Part shown: positions 1-8,841 of the stretch, one piece after another
Numbering within the stretch: position 1 is the stretch's first letter
How the letters are laid out: each line of letters starts with the position of its first letter
NCBI RefSeq assembly: GCF_005938645.2
Contig: NZ_CP042171.1
Location: 5,022,001 to 5,086,000, forward strand
Length of the DNA: 64,000 nt
Source of the DNA: Pedobacter sp. KBS0701
Lineage (GTDB): Bacteria; Bacteroidota; Bacteroidia; Sphingobacteriales; Sphingobacteriaceae
Reading direction: 5' to 3'
The notes under the pieces: generated by a model
Told to the model about the DNA's origin: nothing
Database searches by the model: none
The model's input: the letters and a program-made list of their open reading frames with translations, nothing else
Translations under genes and position numbers: made by a program

Positions 1-1
1 T

Positions 2-1198
2 ACCGTTATTGTTAGGCAGCCAAAATATTATCAAACCTTATCAGCACTGGTAAAAAGTCAGCCTATCGAAATCTGGAAAGAAAAGTTAAAGTTTGATGCA
101 TTGAACAGCTCGGCTAATGCTTTCACCAAAAAATTCAGAGATGCTAAATTCGACTTTTTCTCCAAAACACTTTATGGTCAACAGGCACCAACAGAAAGAT
201 GGAAAGCTATAGTAAATGCTACCGATGGTCGTTTAGGAGAACTTTTAGGTCAATTATATGCTGAAAAGTATTTCAAACCAGAAGCGAAAGAGCGCATGTT
301 AACCCTGGTAAATAATTTACAGAAGGTATATGCTGAAAGAATCCAGAAAGTAGATTGGATGACGCCTGATACCAAAAAGAAAGCTCTAGAAAAACTTAAC
401 GCATTTATCAAAAAAATCGGTTATCCCGATAAATGGAAAAAATATGATGATGTAGAGGTATCTAAAAATACCTACTACGCCAATCTTAAGTCTGCTAACA
501 AACATGCCTACAAAGAAATGATGGATAAATTGGGCAAAAATGTCGATAAATCAGAGTGGGGAATGACTCCGCCGACCGTAAATGCCTATTACAATCCATC
601 TTTCAACGAAATTGTTTTCCCAGCCGGAATCTTACAGTTCCCTTTCTTTGACTTTAGCGCAGATGATGCCATTAACTATGGTGCAATAGGTGCAGTAATT
701 GGTCATGAAATGACACACGGTTTTGACGATCAGGGCCGCCAGTATGATGCGGTAGGCAATTTGAAAGAATGGTGGACAAAAGCCGATGCTGATAAATTTA
801 AAGCCAAGGCTGGTAAAGTAGAAACATTTTACAACAACTTTTCACTGTTAGACAAACAACATGTAAACGGTTCATTAACCTTGGGTGAAAACCTGGCCGA
901 TATAGGAGGATTAAACATTGCATACGATGCGTTTAAATTGACCGAACAAGGAAAAGGGGATAAAAAGATTGATGGTTTTACACCCGATCAACGTTTCTTC
1001 TTAAGCTTTGCCCAGGTGTGGAGAATCAAAACCCGTGACGAAAGCATGCGTGTACGATTAAAAACAGATCCACACAGCCCGGAAATGTTCCGTGTGAATG
1101 GCCCTGTGTATAATATGGAAGCATTTTATAAGGCGTTCAACATTCCTGCAACTGCGAAAATGTATGTAGCACCTGCAAACAGGCTAGGTGTTTGGTAG
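2..1198 (+). CDS. M13 family zinc metallopeptidase, C-terminal part
   Basis: The reading frame is open from the window edge, so the 5' end of the gene lies outside; about 399 codons are present, while family members are usually near 650-700 residues. The protein is a neprilysin/PepO-like endopeptidase that cleaves small peptides, probably in the periplasm. Seen: the zinc motif HEMTH at about 703-717 with the family context VIGHEMTHGFDD, the third-ligand motif GENLADIGG near 883-909, the substrate-binding motif NAYYNP near 581-598, and the C-terminal CxxW-like end replaced by RLGVW. TTG at 101 would be an internal start and is unlikely, because upstream codons also fit the family. A strong terminator follows 24 bases after the stop. 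Confidence 0.93.
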   Translation, partial: TVIVRQPKYYQTLSALVKSQPIEIWKEKLKFDALNSSANAFTKKFRDAKFDFFSKTLYGQQAPTERWKAIVNATDGRLGELLGQLYAEKYFKPEAKERMLTLVNNLQKVYAERIQKVDWMTPDTKKKALEKLNAFIKKIGYPDKWKKYDDVEVSKNTYYANLKSANKHAYKEMMDKLGKNVDKSEWGMTPPTVNAYYNPSFNEIVFPAGILQFPFFDFSADDAINYGAIGAVIGHEMTHGFDDQGRQYDAVGNLKEWWTKADADKFKAKAGKVETFYNNFSLLDKQHVNGSLTLGENLADIGGLNIAYDAFKLTEQGKGDKKIDGFTPDQRFFLSFAQVWRIKTRDESMRVRLKTDPHSPEMFRVNGPVYNMEAFYKAFNIPATAKMYVAPANRLGVW

Positions 1199-1221
1199 AT
1201 TAAGCGCTTAATTTTTTTGTG

Positions 1222-1259
1222 AAAAGTCCATTTCGATAGCCGTAATGGACTTTTTTTTT
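1222..1259 (+). terminator. Rho-independent terminator of the M13 peptidase gene
   Basis: An 11-bp arm AAAAGTCCATT at 1222-1232 pairs with AATGGACTTTT at 1244-1254, and a T run continues to 1259. The hairpin lies 24 bases downstream of the peptidase stop codon. Confidence 0.85.
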
Positions 1260-1313
1260 GCTTTAAAACAAATAGAGGAAAAATTTGTCTTTATCTTATT
1301 AAATAATCACCAC

Positions 1314-1499
1314 ATGAACGTAAAACGCACTTTTGGCACCATATTAACTGTACTTGGTATAATTGGATTGATATATGCCGGGTATGGCTTTGTAAACCAC
1401 AATCAAAATACAAGAGGATTGATGGTATATGGAATCATCGGACTGATATTCTTTGTATCGGGTATTGGCTTGGTAAAGAATACGAAGGACGAGAGTTAA
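1314..1499 (+). CDS. Small two-helix membrane protein of unknown function
   Basis: This encodes 61 residues starting MNVKRTFGTI. The ATG at 1314 is preferred over an upstream in-frame ATG at 1245, because 1245 lies inside the preceding terminator and the residues between are not membrane-like. Two hydrophobic stretches are visible, about residues 8-27 and 39-55, separated by a short polar loop (NHNQNTRG), and the C-terminus is charged. No family was recognised; proteins of this size and layout are common in Sphingobacteriaceae. Its stop codon overlaps by 4 bases the end of a remnant reading frame on the opposite strand (1496). Function cannot be inferred from context. Confidence 0.55.
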   Translation: MNVKRTFGTILTVLGIIGLIYAGYGFVNHNQNTRGLMVYGIIGLIFFVSGIGLVKNTKDES

Positions 1500-1621
1500 T
1501 TAACTCTTCCTTCTAAACTTCCCCGATAAAATAAAAAGTAAACCTGCTGCGCCAATGGCTAAGCCAAGATAAATTCCATCTTTAAAGTTTGTGGCGTTTG
1601 TACTTCTAAAAGAACAATTAT
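1496..1621 (-). pseudogene. Frameshifted tail of the adjacent small membrane protein
   Basis: On the minus strand a reading frame of about 42 codons runs to a stop at 1496 and encodes a plausible membrane helix (GIYLGLAIGAAGLLLFYRG) followed by SLEGRVN. It has no ATG, GTG or TTG start. It is in the +1 frame relative to the 61-residue gene that ends at 1618. That gene ends in an A-rich stretch (AAAAAGAAACAAAAATAA), and deleting one A would fuse the two frames into a protein of about 103 residues with three helices. I infer a homopolymer indel, either a real mutation, a phase-variable tract or a sequencing error. Confidence 0.4.
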
Positions 1622-1803
1622 TTTTGTTTCTTTTTGTGTTTAATGATCTGGTATTGGCTAAAAGCCACCAGGCAGCCGGCTAAAATGATAATCCCGGCAG
1701 ACAATAGGTTCTTTGGGTTTTGCTGAATATAGTAAGCTGCTGCCAAAACTAAAATAGCTGCTGCAATACCGATAATATAGTGAAGTATTAATCCCATTTT
1801 CAT
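1618..1803 (-). CDS. Small membrane protein, possibly truncated by a frameshift
   Basis: Sixty-one residues starting MKMGLILHYI, with two predicted membrane helices (about 4-25 and 33-51) and a lysine-rich tail HKKKQK. The stop codon lies directly in an A-rich run. The downstream +1 frame continues with another hydrophobic helix, so the intact protein may be longer. No family was recognised. The neighbour upstream on the same strand is the CapA-like lipoprotein, 44 bases away, so the two may be co-transcribed. Confidence 0.5.
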   Translation of the reverse strand: MKMGLILHYIIGIAAAILVLAAAYYIQQNPKNLLSAGIIILAGCLVAFSQYQIIKHKKKQK

Positions 1804-1847
1804 AGGGCAAATATTCTGAATTAAATTGAGATTGATGTCGCAGAAGA

Positions 1848-2945
1848 TTAATCTTTTAAACTGATTCTGTTATCAGCGAATTTAAGCTGGTGACCATTGA
1901 AGTCAATATCCGTCAACTCTTTAATCCGTTTAAAGGCACCACGGTTATCATCCAGGGTTAAACGGTTAATCTTATCCTGTTTAACTGATACAATATCGGC
2001 ATAGAGAAAATCGCCCTTTGCATTTATTTTTAGCTGAAGTAAGGGGGCAATACCGTTATTACCTTTTAAGCTGAACATGCCGTATGTGCAAAAGTTACCC
2101 AAACTGTAAGCAATGAATTTATTTTTATAAACTTCAACTGCTCTGGTTACATGCGGACCATGTCCCAGTACCACATCAGCACCAGCATCAATAACCGCAT
2201 GTGCAAAGGCATAAACATTGCCCCTGTTCTCTTTATAAAAAATCTCGTTCTTACGTGGAACATGTTCAAATCTTGCTCCCTCACCACCGCCGTGAAAAGA
2301 AACAATCACAATATCAGCCATTAATCTTAAACGGGCCACTAAAGCTTTCGCACTATCAAGCTTATTAATCGATACCGTATTCTCATTCGGGGCAAAAGCA
2401 CAGAACGCATACTTTACACTGTCTTTCTCAAAAACTTCAAAAGGTTTATTTACCTGTCCGGCATAATGGATTTTCAGCGAATCTAAAATTCTTGCCGTAT
2501 TTTTCCTTCCCTTTGCGTCAAAATCACCAACATGGTTATTGGCGATACTCAAAACATTAAATCCTGCCTCCTTGTATATCCCAGCGTAGCGCTCCGGCAT
2601 TCTAAAAGCGTAACAATTGTTAGGATTAATGCCATTACATTTGTTCGAATTGCCTGAGTTCAGAAAGCAGCCCTCTAAGTTTCCAAATACGATATCACCT
2701 TTTAATAAGCTATCAACCACCTGGAAGCTGTTTATAGCGTCATCCGGTGGAAGATTGGTTTTGGACGGAAAAGCAGAGCCAAGCATAATATCACCAACAG
2801 CTGTTATCGATATCGTATCTTTTATTTTCCGGGAGACCGTATATTGTTTTACTATAGGCGGGCTAACCTGTGCATTATTGCTTGTGCAACTGATCAGGAT
2901 AATAACAACAAAGGGTAAGATTAGAATGGTATTGATGAACTTCAT
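1848..2945 (-). CDS. CapA/PgsA family lipoprotein (metallophosphoesterase fold)
   Basis: A 365-residue protein of the CapA family, named for poly-gamma-glutamate capsule synthesis but broadly distributed, with a calcineurin-like phosphoesterase fold. The start at 2945 (MKFINTILIL) is preferred over one at 3011, because it gives a lipoprotein signal ending LISC at residue 20 and because 3011 lies in an intergenic repeat. Visible motifs: AVGDIMLG at 49-56, GNLEGC, NNHVGDFD, FHGGGE and LGHGPHV, all typical metal-site loops of the family. It is probably an outer-membrane or periplasmic lipoprotein. No capsule genes adjoin it, so a role in polyglutamate synthesis is not supported here. Confidence 0.85.
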   Translation of the reverse strand: MKFINTILILPFVVIILISCTSNNAQVSPPIVKQYTVSRKIKDTISITAVGDIMLGSAFPSKTNLPPDDAINSFQVVDSLLKGDIVFGNLEGCFLNSGNSNKCNGINPNNCYAFRMPERYAGIYKEAGFNVLSIANNHVGDFDAKGRKNTARILDSLKIHYAGQVNKPFEVFEKDSVKYAFCAFAPNENTVSINKLDSAKALVARLRLMADIVIVSFHGGGEGARFEHVPRKNEIFYKENRGNVYAFAHAVIDAGADVVLGHGPHVTRAVEVYKNKFIAYSLGNFCTYGMFSLKGNNGIAPLLQLKINAKGDFLYADIVSVKQDKINRLTLDDNRGAFKRIKELTDIDFNGHQLKFADNRISLKD

Positions 2946-2969
2946 TAGGTGCGTATTGTATTTATGATG

Positions 2970-3050
2970 GTCATCCTCGACTGAAGCACAGCGAAATGGA
3001 GAGATCTGCATTAGATTTCCCGACTACGTTTCACTCCGCTCGAAATGACG
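2970..3050. repeat. Intergenic palindromic repeat (REP-like), copy 1
   Basis: The sequence begins GTCATCCTCGACTGAAGC and ends CGCTCGAAATGACG, with GGAGAGATCT near the centre of the left arm. The two arms are imperfect reverse complements. The same core words recur at 14703, 26224 and 48617. Confidence 0.7.
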
Positions 3051-3065
3051 GCTTAAAGTTTTGTT

Positions 3066-3101
3066 AAAAAAAAATCCTCCGAAATTTCTTTAGGAGGATT
3101 T
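3066..3101 (-). terminator. Terminator of the NlpC/P60 gene
   Basis: AAATCCTCC at 3072-3080 pairs with GGAGGATTT at 3093-3101. On the minus strand the hairpin is followed by a run of T, 49 bases after the stop of the NlpC/P60 gene. Confidence 0.85.
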
Positions 3102-3149
3102 ATGTCTTATTATTAACTGTTAACTGAAAATCGTTAACAACTAACAGAA

Positions 3150-3707
3150 CTATTCTACTGTAAATTCTTTCTTAAAAGATTCTAAAACGCGGCCACCCTT
3201 GTAAAAATAACGGCTGTAATAAGGTTCGTTAAGGTTGCTGATGACCACACCACGGGAACTTGATGCGTGTGCAAATCTGTTATCGCCGAGGTAAATACCA
3301 ACATGTGAAATACTTCTGCTTTTAATTTTGAAGAAAACCAGGTCGCCTTCTTTTAAATCTTCTTTTGATAACGGATCTACCATGCTGAAAATATCGCGTG
3401 AATTTCTTCTGATGGTTGTGTTGAAAACTTTGTCGTAAATTGCTTTAGTAAAAGCCGAACAATCAATCCCTCTTTTTGTGTTTCCACCATAACTATAAGG
3501 AGTTCCGATCCATTCGTATATAAACTTATACAGTTTTAAATTCGAGGTCGCATCTACCGCAACACCCATTACCTGCGAAAAATATTGTGATGCAAGGTTA
3601 TCGGGATCATTTAAGTCTTTACCAGATTCTTTTGTTTTTGTTTGCGCAAATGCGTTGGAGAGCGTGCAGATAGCGATTAGGGTAGAAAACAAAATTTTTT
3701 TAATCAT
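3150..3707 (-). CDS. Secreted NlpC/P60 (C40) cell-wall peptidase
   Basis: A 185-residue protein with a signal peptide (MIKKILFSTLIAICTLSNAFA, cleavage near residue 21) and one C-terminal NlpC/P60 domain at about 55-180. The catalytic triad is visible: Cys83 in GIDCSAFTK, His135 in SHVGIYLGDN and His147 in FAHASSS. The family cleaves gamma-D-glutamyl-diaminopimelate or related bonds in peptidoglycan stem peptides, so a periplasmic role in wall remodelling is likely, as for Spr/MepS. No SH3-type targeting domain is seen. Its own terminator and an A/T-rich 484-bp upstream gap suggest a monocistronic unit. Confidence 0.92.
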   Translation of the reverse strand: MIKKILFSTLIAICTLSNAFAQTKTKESGKDLNDPDNLASQYFSQVMGVAVDATSNLKLYKFIYEWIGTPYSYGGNTKRGIDCSAFTKAIYDKVFNTTIRRNSRDIFSMVDPLSKEDLKEGDLVFFKIKSRSISHVGIYLGDNRFAHASSSRGVVISNLNEPYYSRYFYKGGRVLESFKKEFTVE

Positions 3708-4191
3708 GTTATACAGTTATGTTTGGGTATTCACTTACACATTAACGTACACCACATGGGCTTATTGTTGGTTGTCAAAAGTATTGATTATACAAATGTT
3801 ATCCAAATGTAATGTTATAAAAAGTGAAAGTTATTAACATTTTTATTTTTTATCAACTGCTTTTGAGTAATATTTCGGCTCCAATACCCATCTTTTTAAA
3901 ATGTTTTTTCATTTCAGATATTCCTATTTTGGTTAAACGCGCTTTATTTTAAATTATGGAAATATGCGCTTATACAGAATTAAATTTTAGAATAAATTGA
4001 ATACTTATTATGATAAAGGGCATTGATTTACTTATGTGAAATCAGCAGAAGTGTTTATGGTTTGTATTTAATTGTAAAACAAGTGTTAATTCTGATTTTA
4101 GCCCTATAACTACGATGTTTTTACACTTAAAAGTGCCAAAAATTACAATAAAAAAATTAGATTTGCTGTCGCAAAAAACAAATATCCTAAA
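3708..4191. other. AT-rich intergenic region between divergent genes
   Basis: This region of 484 bases has no convincing reading frame. It separates the NlpC/P60 gene (leftward) from pdhA (rightward) and should hold both promoters. A TACATTTG box on the minus strand (3811-3804) could serve the peptidase gene, and a TAGATTTG box at 4158 could serve pdhA. Nothing else was recognised. Confidence 0.5.
4158..4172 (+). promoter_or_regulatory. Candidate pdhA promoter (-7 box)
   Basis: TAGATTTG at 4158-4165 matches the Bacteroidota -7 consensus TAnnTTTG exactly, placing a start near 4170, about 20 bases before the pdhA ATG. No TTTG was found 19 bases upstream. Confidence 0.4.
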
Positions 4192-5187
4192 ATGAGTGCA
4201 GTAGAAATAAATAAAGATACCTGGTTAAAGTGGTTTGAGTCGATGTTGCTGATGCGCAAATTCGAAGAAAAAACCGGCCAGTTATACGGACAACAAAAAA
4301 TACGTGGCTTTTGTCATTTATACATTGGACAAGAAGCTGTAGTTGCAGGTGCAATATCTGCGATGCAAAAAGGCGATTCAATGATTACCACTTACCGTGA
4401 TCACGCCCATGCCTTAGCTTTAGGAGTTAGTGCTGATAGTATTATGGCAGAAATGTACGGTAAGGCTACAGGTTGCTCTAAAGGCAAAGGTGGATCAATG
4501 CACATGTTCAGTAAAGAGCATAACTTCTACGGTGGTCACGCAATTGTTGGCGGTCAGATTCCGTTAGGTGCCGGCGTTGCTTTTGCAGAAAAATACAAAG
4601 GAACTGATAACGTAAATATTTGTTATATGGGCGATGGTGCTGTGCGCCAGGGTGCATTAAACGAAACTTTTAACATGGCCATGCTTTGGAAATTGCCTGT
4701 TATTTTTGTTTGCGAAAACAATGGTTATGCAATGGGTACTTCAGTACAACGTACTACTAACATGACCGATATTTATAAAATAGGTTTAGGTTTCGATATG
4801 CCATGTGCACCAGTTGACGGTATGGATCCGGTTGCTGTACACAATGCAATGGACGAAGCAATTCAACGTGCGCGTAAAGGTGAAGGACCAACTTTCTTAG
4901 AAATGAGAACTTACCGTTACCGTGGTCACTCCATGTCAGATCCGGCAAAATACCGTACCAAAGAAGAATTAGAAGATTATAAAGCAAAAGATCCGGTTGA
5001 GCATGCAAGAGAAACGATTCTTAAAGAAAAGTATGCAGATCAGGCCTGGATTGAAGAAGTAGAAGCTAAAGTAAAAGCAATTGTAGATCAGGCAGTAAAA
5101 TTTGCTGAAGAATCTCCTTGGCCTGATGCATCTGAATTATACAAAGATGTATATATGCAACAGGACTACCCTTACGTAATGGACTAA
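4192..5187 (+). CDS. pdhA: Pyruvate dehydrogenase E1 component, alpha subunit
   Basis: A 331-residue E1-alpha subunit, the usual length for the family. With E1-beta it carries out the thiamine-diphosphate-dependent decarboxylation of pyruvate and passes the acetyl group to the lipoyl domains of E2. The thiamine-diphosphate motif is visible from GDG at 147-149 to the paired Asn in CENNGYAMG at 175-182. The phosphorylation-loop region YRGHSMSDPAKYR is also conserved. The next gene, 30 bases downstream, is pdhC. The beta subunit gene is not adjacent, a layout seen in other Bacteroidota, so E1-beta must be encoded elsewhere. Confidence 0.95.
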   Translation: MSAVEINKDTWLKWFESMLLMRKFEEKTGQLYGQQKIRGFCHLYIGQEAVVAGAISAMQKGDSMITTYRDHAHALALGVSADSIMAEMYGKATGCSKGKGGSMHMFSKEHNFYGGHAIVGGQIPLGAGVAFAEKYKGTDNVNICYMGDGAVRQGALNETFNMAMLWKLPVIFVCENNGYAMGTSVQRTTNMTDIYKIGLGFDMPCAPVDGMDPVAVHNAMDEAIQRARKGEGPTFLEMRTYRYRGHSMSDPAKYRTKEELEDYKAKDPVEHARETILKEKYADQAWIEEVEAKVKAIVDQAVKFAEESPWPDASELYKDVYMQQDYPYVMD

Positions 5188-5217
5188 TATTAATAAGATT
5201 TCAATTAATTAGATATA

Positions 5218-6894
5218 ATGGCTGATGTAATTAAAATGCCCAAAATGAGCGACACCATGACCGAAGGGGTTTTGGCAAAGTGGCATAAAAAGGTGGGCGA
5301 TAAAGTGAAAAGCGGCGATGTTTTGGCAGAAGTAGAAACTGACAAAGCAACAATGGATATGGAATCTTATTGGGATGGTGTCCTTTTATACGTTGGTATA
5401 GAAGAAGGAACAGCTGTTCCTGTTGATGCGATCATGGCCGTTATTGGTAAAGAAGGCGAAGATTATAAAGCTGCATTAGAAGCAGAACAATCTGGAAGTC
5501 AGGAGTCGGCAAGCCCGAAGTCTGAAAAAGATGAAGTTCCTAAAGCTGAAGATAAAAAAGAAGAGGCGGCACCTGCTCAGGGTGGTGGCTTAAGTGAAGA
5601 AGAATTAGCAGCAAAAGGTGTTACGGTTATCCGCATGCCTTTGTTAAGCGATACCATGACTGAAGGCGTAATTGCTGAATGGCATAAAAAAGTTGGCGAT
5701 AAAGTAAAAGATGATGATGTCCTTGCTGATGTAGAAACCGATAAGGCTACTATGGAAGTAATGGGCTATGCAACCGGAACTTTATTACACATTGGTGTAG
5801 AGAAAGGTGCTGCTGCAAAAGTAAACGGAATTATCGCCATTGTTGGTCCTGAGGGAACTGATGTAAGCGGAATTTTAGCAGGCGGCTCAGCTCCGGCTCC
5901 TAAAGCTGAAACTGCTGAAGCACCGAAAGAAGAAAAACAAGCTACAACTGCTGATGCTAGCGCATCTGCTCCAGTTGCAGAAAGTTCTTCGGATAGCCGT
6001 GTTAAAGCATCTCCTTTAGCTAAGAAAATTGCTAAAGATAAAGGGATTGATTTAGCACAGGTTGCAGGTAGTGCAGAAGGCGGTCGTATCATTAAAAAAG
6101 ATATCGAAAACTTTAAGCCATCAGCTGCTCCGGCTAAAACTGAATCTGCATCAGCTCCGGCTACTGAGAAAGCTGCAGCTGCTGCACCAGTTATACCTAC
6201 ATTTGTTGGTGAGGTTAAGTACACAGAGCAACCTGTTTCGCAAATGCGTAAAGTAATTGCAAAACGTTTAGCTGAAAGTTTATTCACTGCTCCACATTTT
6301 TACCTGACAGTAAGTATCGATATGGACAATGCAATGGCTGCACGTACGGCAATCAACGCAGTTGCTCCTGTTAAGGTTTCTTTCAACGATATCGTAATTA
6401 AAGCGGTTGCCGTTGCCCTGAAAAAACACCCTGCTGTTAACTCATCCTGGGGTGGCGATAAAATCAGATTTAATGAACATACCAACATTGGTGTAGCTAT
6501 GGCTGTTGAAGATGGTTTATTGGTACCAGTAGTGCGTTTCGCTGATGGCAAATCTTTATCACACATCTCTGCAGAAGTAAAAGATTTTGGTGGTAAAGCA
6601 AAAGCTAAAAAATTACAACCTGCAGATTGGGAAGGTTCTACTTTCACTGTTTCTAACTTAGGTATGTTTGGTATTGATGAGTTTACTTCAATTATCAACT
6701 CTCCTGACGGTGCAATTTTATCTGTAGGTGCTATACAACAAGTTCCTGTTGTTAAAAACGGTGCTGTTGTTCCTGGTAACGTAATGAAATTGACTTTAGG
6801 TTGCGATCACCGTGTGGTTGATGGTGCAACAGGAGCACAATTCTTACAAACCTTAAAAGGTCTATTAGAAGAGCCAATCAGGCTATTAGCATAA
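5218..6894 (+). CDS. pdhC: Dihydrolipoamide acetyltransferase (E2) of pyruvate dehydrogenase, two lipoyl domains
   Basis: A 558-residue E2 core enzyme. Domains in order: lipoyl domain 1 (about 1-78, lipoyl-lysine Lys43 in ETDKATM), an Ala/Pro/Glu-rich linker, lipoyl domain 2 (about 136-212, Lys176 in ETDKATM), a second Ala/Pro linker, the peripheral-subunit-binding domain (about 262-297), a third linker, and the catalytic domain (about 335-558) with His531 and Asp535 in DHRVVDG. It transfers acetyl groups to CoA and organises the complex. The central residue context of lipoyl domain 1 (MDMESYWDG) differs from that of domain 2 (MEVMGYATG). Co-directional with pdhA, 30 bases apart, and followed by a terminator. 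Confidence 0.95.
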   Translation: MADVIKMPKMSDTMTEGVLAKWHKKVGDKVKSGDVLAEVETDKATMDMESYWDGVLLYVGIEEGTAVPVDAIMAVIGKEGEDYKAALEAEQSGSQESASPKSEKDEVPKAEDKKEEAAPAQGGGLSEEELAAKGVTVIRMPLLSDTMTEGVIAEWHKKVGDKVKDDDVLADVETDKATMEVMGYATGTLLHIGVEKGAAAKVNGIIAIVGPEGTDVSGILAGGSAPAPKAETAEAPKEEKQATTADASASAPVAESSSDSRVKASPLAKKIAKDKGIDLAQVAGSAEGGRIIKKDIENFKPSAAPAKTESASAPATEKAAAAAPVIPTFVGEVKYTEQPVSQMRKVIAKRLAESLFTAPHFYLTVSIDMDNAMAARTAINAVAPVKVSFNDIVIKAVAVALKKHPAVNSSWGGDKIRFNEHTNIGVAMAVEDGLLVPVVRFADGKSLSHISAEVKDFGGKAKAKKLQPADWEGSTFTVSNLGMFGIDEFTSIINSPDGAILSVGAIQQVPVVKNGAVVPGNVMKLTLGCDHRVVDGATGAQFLQTLKGLLEEPIRLLA

Positions 6895-6940
6895 TCAGGT
6901 TAGCAATTCACAGTTTTCAGTTCACAATGACTACATATTT

Positions 6941-6969
6941 AAAGCCATCCTTTTAGGATGGCTTTTTTT
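6941..6969 (+). terminator. Terminator of pdhA-pdhC
   Basis: A 10-bp perfect stem, AAAGCCATCC at 6941-6950 with GGATGGCTTT at 6956-6965, is followed by a T run to 6969. It lies 47 bases after the pdhC stop. Confidence 0.88.
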
Positions 6970-7006
6970 GCGTTTAAGGCTTTTCGTAAATGGCGACTTA
7001 ATTTGC

Positions 7007-7021
7007 TATTTTTGATTAGAA
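7007..7021 (+). promoter_or_regulatory. Candidate promoter of the DUF885 gene
   Basis: TATTTTTG at 7007-7014 fits the TAnnTTTG -7 box and lies 23 bases before the ATG, just after the pdhC terminator. The -33 element is not clear. Confidence 0.4.
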
Positions 7022-7037
7022 CCTTAACTCAAAATAA

Positions 7038-8816
7038 ATGAAAAAAACTCTTCTTTTTGCTGCCTGCATTACTGCAATGCTTGCCTGTAAGCAAAAAAAC
7101 AGTTCTGATAATGGCGCAGAAAACAAAACCTTTGCGGCCCTTTGCGAACAATATTATCAGGATGGATTAAAAATAAATCCTTTAAGCGCTACTTACATTG
7201 GAGATGAACGTTATAACGATCTTTTGGCAAATGACGGATCGCAAGCTTATTTGAAAGAGTTTAAAAGCTACAATCAGCGTTATCTGGATAGCCTGGGCAA
7301 ATATCACCGCGAAAGCCTTGACGCAAACGATAAATTATCTTATGACTACCTGAAAGATCAATTGGAAATTAATCTGGAAGGATTAAAATACCATTCTGAA
7401 TACCTCCCATTTAACCAAATGTTTGCGCTACCCTTAACCATCGGACAATTGGGCTCGGGCACAGGAGCACAACCATTTAAAACTGTAAAAAATTATGAAG
7501 ATTGGTTAAAACGGGTTGATGCATTTTCGGTGTGGGCCGATACGGCCATCGGAAATTTTAAAAAAGGTGCGGCAGCAGGCATTGTATTGCCAAAAGCATT
7601 GGTGATAAAAATGATTCCCCAAATGCAAAGTATGGTGGCAGCCAAACCCGAAGAAAGTTTATTTTACGGACCAATCAAATTAATGCCAGCAAGTTTTTCT
7701 GCGTCAGATAAACAAAAGCTGACAGAATCGTACCGCACATCGATCACTAATGCAATTATCCCTACCTATAAAAAATTGGCCGACTATCTAAAGAACGAAT
7801 ATCTGCCAAAAACACGAACTACCTCTGGCTATTCGGCTATGCCCGGCGGTTTGGCCTGGTACACTTATCTGGTAAAACAACAAACCACCACTAATAAAAC
7901 ACCGGAAGAAATCTATCAAACGGGCTTAAAAGAGGTTGCCCGGATTAAAGGGCAGATGGACAGCATCAAAAATTTAGTTGGCTTTAAGGGCGATTTAAAA
8001 GCTTTTTTCGAATACATGAAAACGGATAAAAAATTCATGCCTTATAAAACACCGAAAGAGGTGCTAGCTGCTTTTGAAAATATCCACCAGCGCATGAAAC
8101 CCAACTTGAAAAAAATGTTTGAGGTAGAGCCCAAAACACCTTTCGAAATCAGGCAAACAGAAGCTTTCAGGGCTGCATCGGCCAGTGCTGAATATAATCA
8201 AGGTTCGGCAGATGGATCACGTCCAGGGATTTTTTATGTACCCATTTTAGATGCGAAAAAATTTAACACCACTTCGGGTATGGAATCGCTGTTTCTTCAT
8301 GAGGCAATTCCAGGCCACCATTACCAGATTTCTTTAACGCAGGAAAATAAATTACTTCCTAATTTCCGCCGTTTTGGTGGACATAATGCTTATGTAGAAG
8401 GTTGGGCATTATACTGCGAATCGTTAGGGAAAGAACTGGGCCTATATCAGGATCCATACCAACACATGGGTGCACTGGGCGATGAAATGCACCGGGCCAT
8501 CCGTTTAGTTGTTGATGTAGCCATTCATACCAAAAACATGAGCAGGGAGGAAGCTATAAAATACATGACAGACAATGAAGCGATTAGTACTGAAGGTGCA
8601 ACAGCAGAAATTGAACGTTACATGGGCATTCCTGCACAAGCTTTAGGCTACAAAACCGGCGCAATGAAAATAAGGGAATTGAGAAGCAAATATGAGAAGG
8701 AGTTAGGCCCGAAGTTTAAACTGGCCGCTTTTCATACTGCAGTTTTAAAAGATGGGTCGTTTCCTTTATCTGTTTTTGAAGCTAAGATGGATGCCTGGGC
8801 AGAAAGCCAGAAGTAG
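7038..8816 (+). CDS. DUF885 family lipoprotein, putative metallopeptidase
   Basis: A 592-residue protein with a lipoprotein signal (AMLAC, cysteine at residue 17). It belongs to the DUF885 family, which is related to zinc peptidases. The HExxH-like motif is seen as HEAIPGHH beginning at His421, followed by the downstream acidic and tyrosine context YVEGWALYCESLG. Members are thought to be secreted or surface peptidases, but the substrates are mostly unknown. It sits alone between a terminator upstream and a GxxExxY cassette on the opposite strand downstream. The start is fixed by the signal sequence. Confidence 0.88.
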   Translation: MKKTLLFAACITAMLACKQKNSSDNGAENKTFAALCEQYYQDGLKINPLSATYIGDERYNDLLANDGSQAYLKEFKSYNQRYLDSLGKYHRESLDANDKLSYDYLKDQLEINLEGLKYHSEYLPFNQMFALPLTIGQLGSGTGAQPFKTVKNYEDWLKRVDAFSVWADTAIGNFKKGAAAGIVLPKALVIKMIPQMQSMVAAKPEESLFYGPIKLMPASFSASDKQKLTESYRTSITNAIIPTYKKLADYLKNEYLPKTRTTSGYSAMPGGLAWYTYLVKQQTTTNKTPEEIYQTGLKEVARIKGQMDSIKNLVGFKGDLKAFFEYMKTDKKFMPYKTPKEVLAAFENIHQRMKPNLKKMFEVEPKTPFEIRQTEAFRAASASAEYNQGSADGSRPGIFYVPILDAKKFNTTSGMESLFLHEAIPGHHYQISLTQENKLLPNFRRFGGHNAYVEGWALYCESLGKELGLYQDPYQHMGALGDEMHRAIRLVVDVAIHTKNMSREEAIKYMTDNEAISTEGATAEIERYMGIPAQALGYKTGAMKIRELRSKYEKELGPKFKLAAFHTAVLKDGSFPLSVFEAKMDAWAESQK

Positions 8817-8841
8817 TTTATATATTTTGATACTAGAAAGT

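Noticed and set aside
101..103. TTG as the start of the M13 peptidase
   Set aside because: In-frame codons upstream to the window edge continue the family sequence, so the gene is cut by the window rather than starting here.
5766..6287. Alanine-rich reading frame of 173 codons on the minus strand inside pdhC
   Set aside because: It is the mirror of the Ala/Pro-rich linkers of E2, has no family similarity and no promoter.
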